In this document: positions 29,016-37,062 of the stretch, piece by piece
How the letters are laid out: the number at the start of each line of letters is the position of its first letter
Position numbering within the stretch: the first letter of the stretch is position 1
Assembly: GCF_902859585.1 (NCBI RefSeq)
Contig: NZ_CADIJM010000002.1
Location: 62,001 to 126,000, forward strand
Direction: 5' to 3'
DNA: 64,000 nucleotides
Source of the DNA: Achromobacter animicus
GTDB lineage: Bacteria; Pseudomonadota; Gammaproteobacteria; Burkholderiales; Burkholderiaceae_B
Position numbers and translations under genes: made by a program
Notes under the pieces: generated by a model
Told to the model about the DNA's origin: nothing
Databases searched by the model: none
The model's input: only the letters and a program-made list of their open reading frames with translations

Positions 29016-29774
29016 TCAGACAGCCGGGATCACGCGCAGCGCAATGTCGCGCGCCACCCGGCGGATGCCGTCCATGGCCGCTTGCCGGTGGGCGTCGTCC
29101 AGCCGGTCGGTCGGGATGGACGTGCTGACCGCGACCCGCTTGCCCAGCGGCGTCACGCCGACAAAGGCCGCAAAGCATACGAGGCCGGTGGCGACTTCCT
29201 CCCGGTCCTGGGCCAGACCCTCTCGGCGCGCATCTTCAAGCTCGCGGTGCAGGTGCGCGGCGTCCGAGATCGTGCGGTCGGTGACGCGGGGCAGGGTCTT
29301 GGGTAGCCGGACGGCCAGCTCCTCGGGCGTCAGGCTGGCAAGCAGCGCCTTGCCCAGCGCGCAGGCATGTGCGGGCAGCCGCAAGCCTAGGTCCGACACC
29401 AGGCGCACGGGCCGGCGCGCATCTTCCCGCGCCAGGTACACCACGTCAAAGCCATCCAGCGCCGCCAGTTGCACGACCTCGTTGCAGCGGTCCACGAAGG
29501 CGGCGGCCGAGTGGTGAAACGCCGCTTGCAGACCATCGTGCCGCAGGTAGGCGGCGCCCAGCGCCATCAATTCCAGTCCGATGATGTAGCCGCCGTCCTG
29601 GCGTTCGACCCATCGGCGTTGCTCCAGGCAGTCGAGCAGCAGGTACAGCGTGCTCTTGGGCATCTCGCAGGCCCGCGCGAGTTCGGCGGCCTTGACCGGC
29701 GTGGGGCGGCCCGACAGCACGCGCAGGATGTCGTGGGTGCGGCGGATGGCGGGGACGTCGTAATCGGCAGCCAT
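29016..29774 (-). CDS. IclR-family transcriptional regulator
   Basis: The protein has an N-terminal winged helix (residues 10-65; PVKAAELARACEMPKSTLYL) and a C-terminal IclR effector domain (VQLAALDGFDVVYLARED, LRLPAHACALGKALLA, VSTSIPTDRL). The frame is open to 29846, but the ATG at 29774 (MAADYDVP) gives about 252 residues, the family norm. It is divergent from the FAH-family hydrolase gene with an apparent operator between them, so it probably controls catabolism of that enzyme's substrate. Confidence 0.9.
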   Translation of the reverse strand: MAADYDVPAIRRTHDILRVLSGRPTPVKAAELARACEMPKSTLYLLLDCLEQRRWVERQDGGYIIGLELMALGAAYLRHDGLQAAFHHSAAAFVDRCNEVVQLAALDGFDVVYLAREDARRPVRLVSDLGLRLPAHACALGKALLASLTPEELAVRLPKTLPRVTDRTISDAAHLHRELEDARREGLAQDREEVATGLVCFAAFVGVTPLGKRVAVSTSIPTDRLDDAHRQAAMDGIRRVARDIALRVIPAV

Positions 29775-29785
29775 GATTCCAATAG

Positions 29786-29814
29786 GTTGGACATAAAAGC
29801 AGGATGTTGGACAT
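29786..29814. promoter_or_regulatory. Direct repeats, candidate IclR operator
   Basis: GTTGGACAT occurs at 29786-29794 and again at 29806-29814, 20 bp apart, that is on the same helix face. The pair lies 12 bp upstream of the IclR regulator start, in the region shared with the divergent hydrolase gene. Confidence 0.5.
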
Positions 29815-29883
29815 GATAAATGAAGTCTCCTAGACTGGTTCGCCATGCCGATGGGTGAGCCGCGTTGCGGGGATCCCCATGCC

Positions 29884-29933
29884 GCATGGATTGCGCGTGT
29901 CGGGCTGCCATGCCCGACACGCGCAATCCATGC
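29884..29933. repeat. Perfect 22-bp inverted repeat with 6-base loop
   Basis: Bases 29884-29905 are exactly complementary to 29912-29933, with loop TGCCAT. No T-run follows. It lies 86 bp upstream of the FAH-family gene and would form a very stable hairpin in its leader. Function is unknown; attenuation, mRNA stabilisation or an old insertion are possible. Confidence 0.9.
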
Positions 29934-30019
29934 GACCGTGCCACCGACGCCCGGGCGGTGACCCGGCGCAAAACAATCACGCGCCCGCCGCCCGGACGGG
30001 CATCACGCGAGGAGACACC

Positions 30020-31189
30020 ATGAACGACAACACCCTGCTGCCCGCCGACCTGCCCGACGCCCTGTTGGTGGGCCGCGTCTGGCGCCCCGATCCTGCCGGC
30101 GGACCCAGCGTGGTCGTTGTCCGTGCGGGCGAGGTGATCGATATCACCGCCACGGCGCCGACCGTATCCGACCTGCTGGACCATCCCGACCGCGTGGCCG
30201 TGGCGCGCGAGGCCAAGGGTGAGTCCCTGGGCGACGCGCACGCCCTCATGGCGGCCACGCTGCAAGGCGCCGACGGCCCGCGCCTGCTGGCGCCGTGCGA
30301 TCTGCAGCCCGTAAAGGCGGCGGGCGTCACCTTTGCCATCAGTCTGCTGGAACGCCTGATCGAGGAAGAGGCGGGCGGCGACGCCGGCCGCGCGGAGGAA
30401 ATCCGCGTGCGGATGCAGGCGCTGATCGGCTCGGATCTGTCCCGGCTGCGCCCGGGATCGCCCGAAGCCATCCGCCTGAAAGCCGAAATGATCGAGCGCG
30501 GCCAGTGGTCGCAATATCTGGAAGTGGGCATTGGCCCCGATGCTGAAGTCTTTTCCAAGACACCGCCCATGGCCTCGGTGGGATTCGGCGCGCGGATCGG
30601 CGTGCTGCCGGAATCGCAGTGGAACAACCCCGAGCCGGAGATCGTGCTGGCGGTCGACAGCCGGGGCGAAGTGGTGGGCGCCACCTTGGGCAACGACGTG
30701 AACCTGCGCGACATCGAAGGCCGCAGCGCGCTGCTCCTGACCAAGGCCAAGGACAACAACGGGTCCTGCGCCATCGGTCCGTTCATCCGGCTGTTCGATG
30801 GCGGCTTCACGCTGGACAGCGTGCGCGATGCCGACGTCTCGCTGCGCATCGAAGGCCCCGACGGGTTCGAGCTGGACGGCGTCAGCCACATGCGCGAAAT
30901 CAGCCGCGATCCGCTGGACCTGGTGCGCCAGACTTTTGGTGCGCACCATCAGTATCCCGACGGCTTCATGCTGTTCCTGGGCACCATGTTTTCGCCGTCC
31001 AAGGACCGCAAGGGCCCTGGCACCGGCTTCACCCACGTGACCGGCGACCGGGTCGTCATCGCCTCGGAGCGCCTGGGCGCGCTGGTCAATGAAGTGCAAC
31101 TAGCCACCGAAATCCCGCCCTGGACGTTTGGCGTGCGCGCGCTTTACGCCAACCTGGCCGCGCGGGGGCTGCTGCCGTACGGGCGCTGA
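30020..31189 (+). CDS. Fumarylacetoacetate hydrolase-family protein
   Basis: The 389-residue protein ends in a FAH-type domain: VGFGARIGVLPESQWNNPEPE, DVNLRDIEGRSALLLTKAKD, and GTMFSPSKDR. Members hydrolyse or decarboxylate acylpyruvates or dehydrate sugar acids, using a divalent metal bound by conserved acidic residues. The length and fusarium-like N-terminal extension resemble the AraD1/2-keto-acid dehydratase branch more than true fumarylacetoacetase, but the substrate is uncertain. GAGGAGA lies just before the ATG. The divergent IclR regulator suggests induction by an aromatic or sugar-acid intermediate. Confidence 0.82.
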   Translation: MNDNTLLPADLPDALLVGRVWRPDPAGGPSVVVVRAGEVIDITATAPTVSDLLDHPDRVAVAREAKGESLGDAHALMAATLQGADGPRLLAPCDLQPVKAAGVTFAISLLERLIEEEAGGDAGRAEEIRVRMQALIGSDLSRLRPGSPEAIRLKAEMIERGQWSQYLEVGIGPDAEVFSKTPPMASVGFGARIGVLPESQWNNPEPEIVLAVDSRGEVVGATLGNDVNLRDIEGRSALLLTKAKDNNGSCAIGPFIRLFDGGFTLDSVRDADVSLRIEGPDGFELDGVSHMREISRDPLDLVRQTFGAHHQYPDGFMLFLGTMFSPSKDRKGPGTGFTHVTGDRVVIASERLGALVNEVQLATEIPPWTFGVRALYANLAARGLLPYGR

Positions 31190-31280
31190 GCCCGCCGCTG
31201 GATCCGACCCGGGGCAGGGCCCGCGGCGCCGGGCCTTGCCGCTTGCGGCATGCGCGCCCGGAATTCCCGCGCACTCCCCG

Positions 31281-31286
31281 TATAAT
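31281..31286 (+). promoter_or_regulatory. -10 element upstream of ispB
   Basis: A consensus TATAAT lies 85 bp before the proposed ispB start, with no good -35. The leader that follows can form two small hairpins (ACCGCTGG/CCAGCGGT and GAGCCG/CGGCTC), around 31307-31349. Confidence 0.45.
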
Positions 31287-31370
31287 CCACGGTCGAATCC
31301 CCCGCCGACCGCTGGCGGGCCCAGCGGTAAGAGCCGTCACGCGGCTCGCTTCACACTTGTCGGATACGTC

Positions 31371-32336
31371 TTGAATCTCCCCGCGCTCATTGCCCCCATA
31401 GCTGACGATATGAAAGCCGTCGATGCGGTTATCCGCGAGCGGCTGAATTCCGATGTGGTTCTGATCCGCACGATCGGCGACTACATCATTGGAGCGGGCG
31501 GCAAGCGCATGCGCCCGGCCATGGTGCTGATGGTGGCGCGCGCCCTGGGCTACGAAGGCACCCATCACCAACTGCTGGCCGCCGTCGTGGAATTCATCCA
31601 CACGGCCACGCTGCTGCACGACGACGTGGTGGACGAGTCCGACCTGCGCCGCGGGCGCGAAACCGCCAACGCCGTGTTCGGCAACGCGGCCAGTGTCCTG
31701 GTGGGCGACTACCTGTATTCGCGGTCGTTCGAGATGATGGTCGAGGCCGACTCGATGCGCATCATGAGCATCCTGTCCGAAGCCACCACCGTGATCGCCG
31801 AGGGTGAGGTGCTGCAGCTTCTGAACGTGCATGACCCGGACGTCTCGCAAGAGCGCTACCTGCAGGTGGTGCGCTACAAGACCGCCAAGCTGTTCGAAGC
31901 CGCCGCCCAGGTGGGCGCCGTGCTGGCGGGCGCCACGCCCGACCAGGAGGCCGCCGCGGCCGCCTATGGCCGCCACGTGGGCACCGCGTTCCAGCTGGTC
32001 GACGACGTCCTGGACTACAGCGGCGACGCCGCCGCGCTGGGCAAGAACGTTGGCGACGACCTGCGCGAAGGCAAGCCCACGCTGCCGCTGATCCGTGTCA
32101 TGGAAGTGGGTACGCCTGAACAACAGCAACTGATCCGCGACGCCATCAAGACGGGCGACGCCGACTTCGCTGCCGTGGCCGCCGCCATCCAGGCGACGGA
32201 CGCGCTGGAACACGCCCGCCTGGCCGCCGTGGCCGAGGCAGATCGGGCCCGTGAAGCCCTTTCGATCTACCCCATTTCCCCTTTTCAAAATTCTCTGTTA
32301 GAATTCTGCGCTTTCGCGGTGAATAGAGATCGCTAG
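31371..32336 (+). CDS. ispB: Polyprenyl (octaprenyl) diphosphate synthase
   Basis: A long-chain trans-prenyl transferase that builds the ubiquinone side chain. The two Asp-rich motifs are present: LLHDDVVDESD and LVDDVLDY, with GGKRMRP and FEAAAQVGA between or before them. No ATG lies at the expected start; TTG 31371 (reading LNLPALIAPIADDM) gives 321 residues and I prefer it, with ATG 31410 as the alternative. The gene stands alone before tRNA-Pro. rplU-rpmA and ispB often neighbour each other in proteobacteria; here they are 2.6 kb apart. Confidence 0.92.
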   Translation: MNLPALIAPIADDMKAVDAVIRERLNSDVVLIRTIGDYIIGAGGKRMRPAMVLMVARALGYEGTHHQLLAAVVEFIHTATLLHDDVVDESDLRRGRETANAVFGNAASVLVGDYLYSRSFEMMVEADSMRIMSILSEATTVIAEGEVLQLLNVHDPDVSQERYLQVVRYKTAKLFEAAAQVGAVLAGATPDQEAAAAAYGRHVGTAFQLVDDVLDYSGDAAALGKNVGDDLREGKPTLPLIRVMEVGTPEQQQLIRDAIKTGDADFAAVAAAIQATDALEHARLAAVAEADRAREALSIYPISPFQNSLLEFCAFAVNRDR

Positions 32337-32477
32337 CAAAAAAGGCGGTTGGAAATTCACTGAGGTTGTACCAACCGGGTGGTCTGAGTGATCAGGCAGC
32401 CTGTAGCGAAAAAGCAGTAAAGAAAGTGCGGTGAAACGTTTAGTGGGTCTGAGCACCGCTAAATGAGTAGTCAAGAT

Positions 32478-32555
<78 letters not shown>

Positions 32556-32604
32556 TTCATGTGGTCGAGAATTCAAGAAGGTGTTTCCCGACACCTTCTG
32601 GCTG

Positions 32605-32640
32605 AAAGCCGGTATCGCGCAAGCGCTGCCGGCTTTTTTG
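32605..32640 (+). terminator. Terminator after tRNA-Pro
   Basis: AAAGCCGG pairs with CCGGCTTT, with an inner GCGC/GCGC stem, and six T residues close it. A smaller hairpin AAGGTGT/ACACCTT precedes it at about 32577-32597. Confidence 0.85.
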
Positions 32641-32656
32641 CATTTGCGCGGATTGT

Positions 32657-32726
32657 TTTTACAAGAAGTGCAATGCAAGAGGTGCATTGCAAGAAGCGCA
32701 TTGCAAGAAGCGCATTGCAAGAAGCG
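32657..32726. repeat. 14-bp tandem repeat
   Basis: Four head-to-tail copies of CATTGCAAGAAGCG (32671, 32685, 32699, 32713; the first with four changes) plus a decayed leading copy. It sits directly behind the tRNA terminator and outside any gene. Confidence 0.9.
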
Positions 32727-32879
32727 CCGCGTATCGCACAACCACCTGTTGTCTGCCATGTTGTCCACGGCCCGGCCATTTATTACCGGGCGATGAAAAC
32801 CCAGGCATGTCTCGTGCTGATAATGGTGCGTGCTGATCCAGTTTGGTGCATCTTTTTTATATTGCCTGACGCAATTACT

Positions 32880-33256
32880 AAATAAGCTACCGATCTGGAT
32901 AATGATTTTTCAGTTTGGTTAAACCAGACTAAGAAAAACGTCTTTTCATATTTGATTACATGAAACGGCCGTCTCATGTTGCGGTTTGTGTAATGAATGT
33001 AATTTTTCTAGGGATTTCCCGGGTTTTTTACGGGTTGTCCTGATTTATTTCCGCAGCAATAAAAATATTTAGAAAAAAGTTTGCTGCGTGACCCCTCTAC
33101 GATGCCCAGGCTCGCCAACCGGATAGTTAACCGGGTACCGAGCCAAATTCATTTTTAGCAATACGTCCGCCCCTATACGGCAAGGGTATTTCGATTTCAT
33201 GTCGAAGTGCTCGCTTCGGGGCGTCGATTTCTAGTGTCTGCGACACGACGAAAACA
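32880..33256. promoter_or_regulatory. AT-rich, palindrome-rich upstream region of the capsule operon
   Basis: This stretch is visibly poorer in G+C than anything else in the window and has no gene. It contains three symmetrical sites: a 19-bp one around TGGTTAAACCA (32912-32930), a 20-bp one around ACGGCCGT (32959-32978), and an 8-bp inverted repeat CGCAGCAA/TTGCTGCG enclosing 21 AT-rich bases (33052-33088). A weak promoter candidate is TTGTCC (33035) with AATAAA (33058), 17 bp apart. No JUMPstart/ops element was seen. It is the probable control region of the Vi-like locus. Confidence 0.55.
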
Positions 33257-33268
33257 GTGAGGTCCCCC

Positions 33269-34546
33269 GTGGTAAAGAGAATCGCAGTGTGTGGCCTTGG
33301 ATATGTCGGCCTGCCCGTGGCAGTGGCATTTTCCAGGCGCTTTGATGTCATCGGCTTTGACGTGGACAAGCGGAGAATCGCACGGCTGAAAGAGGGTGAT
33401 GACTGGACTGGCGAGATCGAACGCGACGTATTGCTTGCCTCCCCCATGCAGTTCACCGACCAGTTGTCCGAACTGGAAGGCTGCGACTTTTTCGTAGTGG
33501 CTGTCCCGACGCCCGTCGACGAGAAAAACAATCCCGACTTTTCCCTGCTGGTTCGGGCGTGCCAGGCCATCGGCCCCGTGCTGCGCCCCGGCTGCATCGT
33601 GGTCTTCGAGTCGACCGTCCACCCCGGCGCCACCGAGGAAATCTGCGGCCCGGAACTTGAGAAGGCATCCGGCCTGCGCGCCGGCGTCGACTTCAAGCTG
33701 GGCTACAGCCCCGAGCGCATCAACCCGGGCGACCGGGAGCATCCGCTGGAGAAGATCGTCAAGATCGTGTCCGGCCAGGACGAGCAATCGCTGGAAGTGA
33801 TTGCCGGCGTGTACGAGCAGATCATCGACGCGGGCGTGCACCGCGCCTCCTCGATCAAGGTGGCCGAAGCGGCCAAGGTGCTCGAGAACACGCAGCGCGA
33901 CATCAACATCGCGCTCATGAACGAGATGTCCAAGATCTGCGATCTGGTCGGCATCCGCACCTCGGAGGTCCTGGCGGCCGCCGGCACCAAGTGGAACTTC
34001 CTGAAGTTCACGCCCGGACTGGTGGGCGGCCACTGCATTGGTGTCGACCCGTACTACCTCACGTCCAAGGCCCAGGAACTGGGCTATCACCCTGAAGTCA
34101 TCCTGTCCGGCCGCCGCATCAACGACGGCATGGCCGCGCACGTCGCCTCGCGCCTGGTGCAGCAGCTTGCACGCAACGGCCGCCTGAACGCCACCACCCG
34201 CGTCGGCATCCTGGGCATGACCTTCAAGGAAAACGTGCCCGACATCCGCAACTCGAAGATCGTCGATCTGTACCACGCGCTTGGCCAGTACGGCATCACG
34301 CCGGTTGCGTGCGATCCGATGGTCGATCCGGAGCAGATGGAGCACGAGTACGGGATCAAGCTCGTCGACCGCGGCGACTTCCGCGACATGGACGTCCTGA
34401 TCCTGGCGGTGCCGCACCGCGAAACCATGGAAACCATCTGGGAAGACCTGCCGCAGCTCGTCAAGAACGGCGGCATGGTCTGCGACTTGAAGTCGGTGCT
34501 GGATGCCAAGCGCCTCCCGGCCGACCTTTTGTACTGGACTCTCTAG
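33269..34546 (+). CDS. tviB: Vi-type nucleotide-sugar dehydrogenase TviB
   Basis: A UDP-sugar 6-dehydrogenase that oxidises UDP-N-acetylhexosamine to the uronic acid, the first committed step toward the N-acetylgalactosaminuronic acid polymer Vi. The NAD motif is VCGLGYVGLPVA; further motifs are TPVDEKNNPD, ESTVHPGATEE, YSPERINPGD and the catalytic Cys256 in GGHCIGVDPYYL. The length of 425 residues equals TviB/WbpO. I choose GTG 33269, which has GAGG seven bases upstream, over GTG 33257. It leads the capsule operon; tviD follows after 38 bp. Confidence 0.93.
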   Translation: MVKRIAVCGLGYVGLPVAVAFSRRFDVIGFDVDKRRIARLKEGDDWTGEIERDVLLASPMQFTDQLSELEGCDFFVVAVPTPVDEKNNPDFSLLVRACQAIGPVLRPGCIVVFESTVHPGATEEICGPELEKASGLRAGVDFKLGYSPERINPGDREHPLEKIVKIVSGQDEQSLEVIAGVYEQIIDAGVHRASSIKVAEAAKVLENTQRDINIALMNEMSKICDLVGIRTSEVLAAAGTKWNFLKFTPGLVGGHCIGVDPYYLTSKAQELGYHPEVILSGRRINDGMAAHVASRLVQQLARNGRLNATTRVGILGMTFKENVPDIRNSKIVDLYHALGQYGITPVACDPMVDPEQMEHEYGIKLVDRGDFRDMDVLILAVPHRETMETIWEDLPQLVKNGGMVCDLKSVLDAKRLPADLLYWTL

Positions 34547-34584
34547 TTCAGGCTCGTAATCCATCAATACAGGAGAGACCCTGA

Positions 34585-37062
34585 ATGACCGCATTTACCA
34601 TCGCTCCCATCGGAACCTGCCGCATCCACACGCCCCTGCGTGATGCCGTGGGCCGCTACCCGATCAAACTTCAGCTCGGCCGCAACTACGGATTCGTGCA
34701 CACGGCCGCCGAAGCCCTCCAGCAGGCGCGCTTCATGTTCAGCCAGAGCGACATCCCGGCTGACGTGCAGCGCCTGATCTTCCGTCCGTCCAATGGCGAG
34801 CAGGCTCGCCAAGGCACGCACAAGCCGGCTGACCTGTACATGGTCGAGCTGTCCTCGCGCAAGCTGCTCACGATCGACGGACACCCTATCCAGTCCAACT
34901 ATCTGGTCCGCTACTTCAGCGAATTCTTTGCCGACCGCGCCCGCACCCGCGCGTTCTGGTCGATGGCCGTGGCCGATCGCCTGGCCGAGCGCCGCGCGCA
35001 GCTGGATCAGGATCCGGTCTTCAAAAGCTTGAACGCTGAAGACCGCGATCTGCTCGCCCGCGTCGTCAAGCGCGACCAGACGGACGAGGAGATCGAGCAG
35101 GAGATGCGCCAGCTCGTCGAGCTGCTGGGCCGCGACAAGGTCGTGTTTGTCACCCACGTCAACGCCCACACGCCGGACAACGTGCCGATCGAACAGCGTC
35201 AGCAGCTGATCGCCGCCATCTCGGCCGCCGCGCAGCGCATCGGCGTGCCGTGCTATGACCCGACCCCGCTGATGAACAAGCTGGGCCAGGCCGACGCCAT
35301 GGAAGACGGCGGGCTGGACCTGACCCATTACACGCCGGCCTTCGCCGAGCGCCTGTATACCGACTGGTACAAGAACTTCATCCGTCCGCGCATGAGCTCC
35401 TCGACCCCGCAGGTCTCGGTGCCCAAGCTGGGCGCGGAAGAAAGCGTCGAACGCATCGAGAAGCTGTGGGACTCGGGCGAGCTGCGCGAAGCCTCGCGCC
35501 GCGTGCGCGATGTGCTGCGCCGCTACCCCAGCCTGCCGGATCACGTCGTGCTCTTCGCGCGCATTCAGGAAGAACTGGGCGACTACGAGGGGTCGTTGGC
35601 CCTTCTGGGCAGCGCCGATGCGCTGTCCTCGGGCAGCAAGGCCGAGCAGATCCTGATGCGCAACCAGTTCAAGCTGGGCCGCTACGACGTGGCGTACTCG
35701 CTGGCCGCAGGCCTGCTGGGTGACGAGATCGAAACGCCGGAAATCGTCCGCATCGCGGCGGTGTCCGCCGGCCACCTGGGCTATGTGGACGAAAGTCTGG
35801 GCAACTGGAAGCAGCTGTTCCGCATCTCCGAACCGACCGACACGATGGCGGTGGAAGCGGCCGACACGGTGCTGTCCCTGCTGCAGACGGGCGGCGACAT
35901 GGAAGCGGCGATCCGCTGGGTGCACGAAGTGCGCGCGGCGATCCCGAACTACGGCCGCGGCTTTGCCGTGCTGTGGCGCGACCGCCTGCTGGCAGGCGAC
36001 CGCGACGCGCTGCGCGACCTGGCGGGCGAACAGCCCAAGCTGGAAGAGGGCGACGCGCTGGAGCTGGTCAAGGAAGCCTCGTGGCGCGGTTGCATCATGG
36101 CCGCGGCAACGCTGGCAGCCTCTTGCGGCCTGGCCAAGAGCGAGAACGAAGAGATCAGCGCATGGCTGCAATCGCAGTCCGCGACGTGGGCCGAGGAAGG
36201 CAACCGCGCCCTGGAAGAAGGACGTCTGCGCGACGCCGCCGAACGCATCTGCGCGCACCGCCTGCTCAATCCCGACGCGCTGGCCGGCGCCCGTGCACAG
36301 CGCGCCTTCGAACGCGCCATGCGCCTGGGCGTGCGTGCCGCGCTGGTGGCCGGCAACCACAAGGAAGTGATCGACCTGACCAACCTGGCCATCGACACCA
36401 ACGTGGACTTCCCCGAACTGCACGCCATGCGTGGCCGCGCGGCTGACGCGCTGGGCGACAAGAAGACGGCGATGCGTCACCTGGAAGTGGCCGCCTCCGG
36501 CGATGCCGCTCCGTTCAGCGCCAAGCTGCACTTTGCCCGCGTTGCCTTCAATGGCGGCTGGTTCGGTGAAGCGATCGACGCGTACAAGGATGTGCTGGGT
36601 CATTCGGGCGCCGATCAAAGCGCCAAGGACGAAGCCGAACGCCAACTCGGCCGGCTCGGCCCGCGCGCCATCCGTGGCGCTCGCGAGATCCTGTCGAACG
36701 GCGATCATCAGGCCGCTTGGAAGCTGCTGGACCGCGTCGCGCAATCGTGGCCCGGCATGCCGGAAGTGGACCACGAAAAGCGCCGCATCCTGGCCTATCT
36801 GTACGCCGAAGCGCGCGCGCTGGAACCGTCCAGCACGACCGAGCGCCTGGCGCTGGGCGAACGCATCGTGTCGCTGGTGCCGGATGATCCCATCGGCCTG
36901 CGCCTGGCCGCGGTCGGCGCCATGCGTCTGCACCGCTTCGAACAGGCCCTGCCGTACTGGAAGCAGTTGCAGGAACGTTCCGAGAACCCGGCCCAGTATG
37001 ACCACTACATCGAGCGCTGCCTTGTCTGGATCGAGAAGATCAACCGGAGAAAGGCAGCATGA
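34585..37062 (+). CDS. tviD: Vi polysaccharide biosynthesis protein TviD (SGNH-like domain plus helical repeats)
   Basis: The 825-residue product matches TviD in length and position. Residues 1-270 look like an SGNH-type hydrolase/transferase domain: APIGTCRIHTPL near the start, VVFVTHVNAH in the middle and D245xxH248 (GLDLTHYTP) near its end. Residues 280-825 are a long array of TPR-like helical repeats. TviD of Salmonella has been linked to O-acetylation of Vi, which suits an SGNH domain; this is knowledge of the family, not seen here. GGAG precedes the ATG and the gene overlaps tviE by four bases. Confidence 0.85.
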   Translation: MTAFTIAPIGTCRIHTPLRDAVGRYPIKLQLGRNYGFVHTAAEALQQARFMFSQSDIPADVQRLIFRPSNGEQARQGTHKPADLYMVELSSRKLLTIDGHPIQSNYLVRYFSEFFADRARTRAFWSMAVADRLAERRAQLDQDPVFKSLNAEDRDLLARVVKRDQTDEEIEQEMRQLVELLGRDKVVFVTHVNAHTPDNVPIEQRQQLIAAISAAAQRIGVPCYDPTPLMNKLGQADAMEDGGLDLTHYTPAFAERLYTDWYKNFIRPRMSSSTPQVSVPKLGAEESVERIEKLWDSGELREASRRVRDVLRRYPSLPDHVVLFARIQEELGDYEGSLALLGSADALSSGSKAEQILMRNQFKLGRYDVAYSLAAGLLGDEIETPEIVRIAAVSAGHLGYVDESLGNWKQLFRISEPTDTMAVEAADTVLSLLQTGGDMEAAIRWVHEVRAAIPNYGRGFAVLWRDRLLAGDRDALRDLAGEQPKLEEGDALELVKEASWRGCIMAAATLAASCGLAKSENEEISAWLQSQSATWAEEGNRALEEGRLRDAAERICAHRLLNPDALAGARAQRAFERAMRLGVRAALVAGNHKEVIDLTNLAIDTNVDFPELHAMRGRAADALGDKKTAMRHLEVAASGDAAPFSAKLHFARVAFNGGWFGEAIDAYKDVLGHSGADQSAKDEAERQLGRLGPRAIRGAREILSNGDHQAAWKLLDRVAQSWPGMPEVDHEKRRILAYLYAEARALEPSSTTERLALGERIVSLVPDDPIGLRLAAVGAMRLHRFEQALPYWKQLQERSENPAQYDHYIERCLVWIEKINRRKAA

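Noticed and set aside
29884-29933. Rho-independent terminator
   Set aside because: The stem is perfect but followed by GACCGTG on one side and by a GC-rich sequence on the other, without a U-tract.
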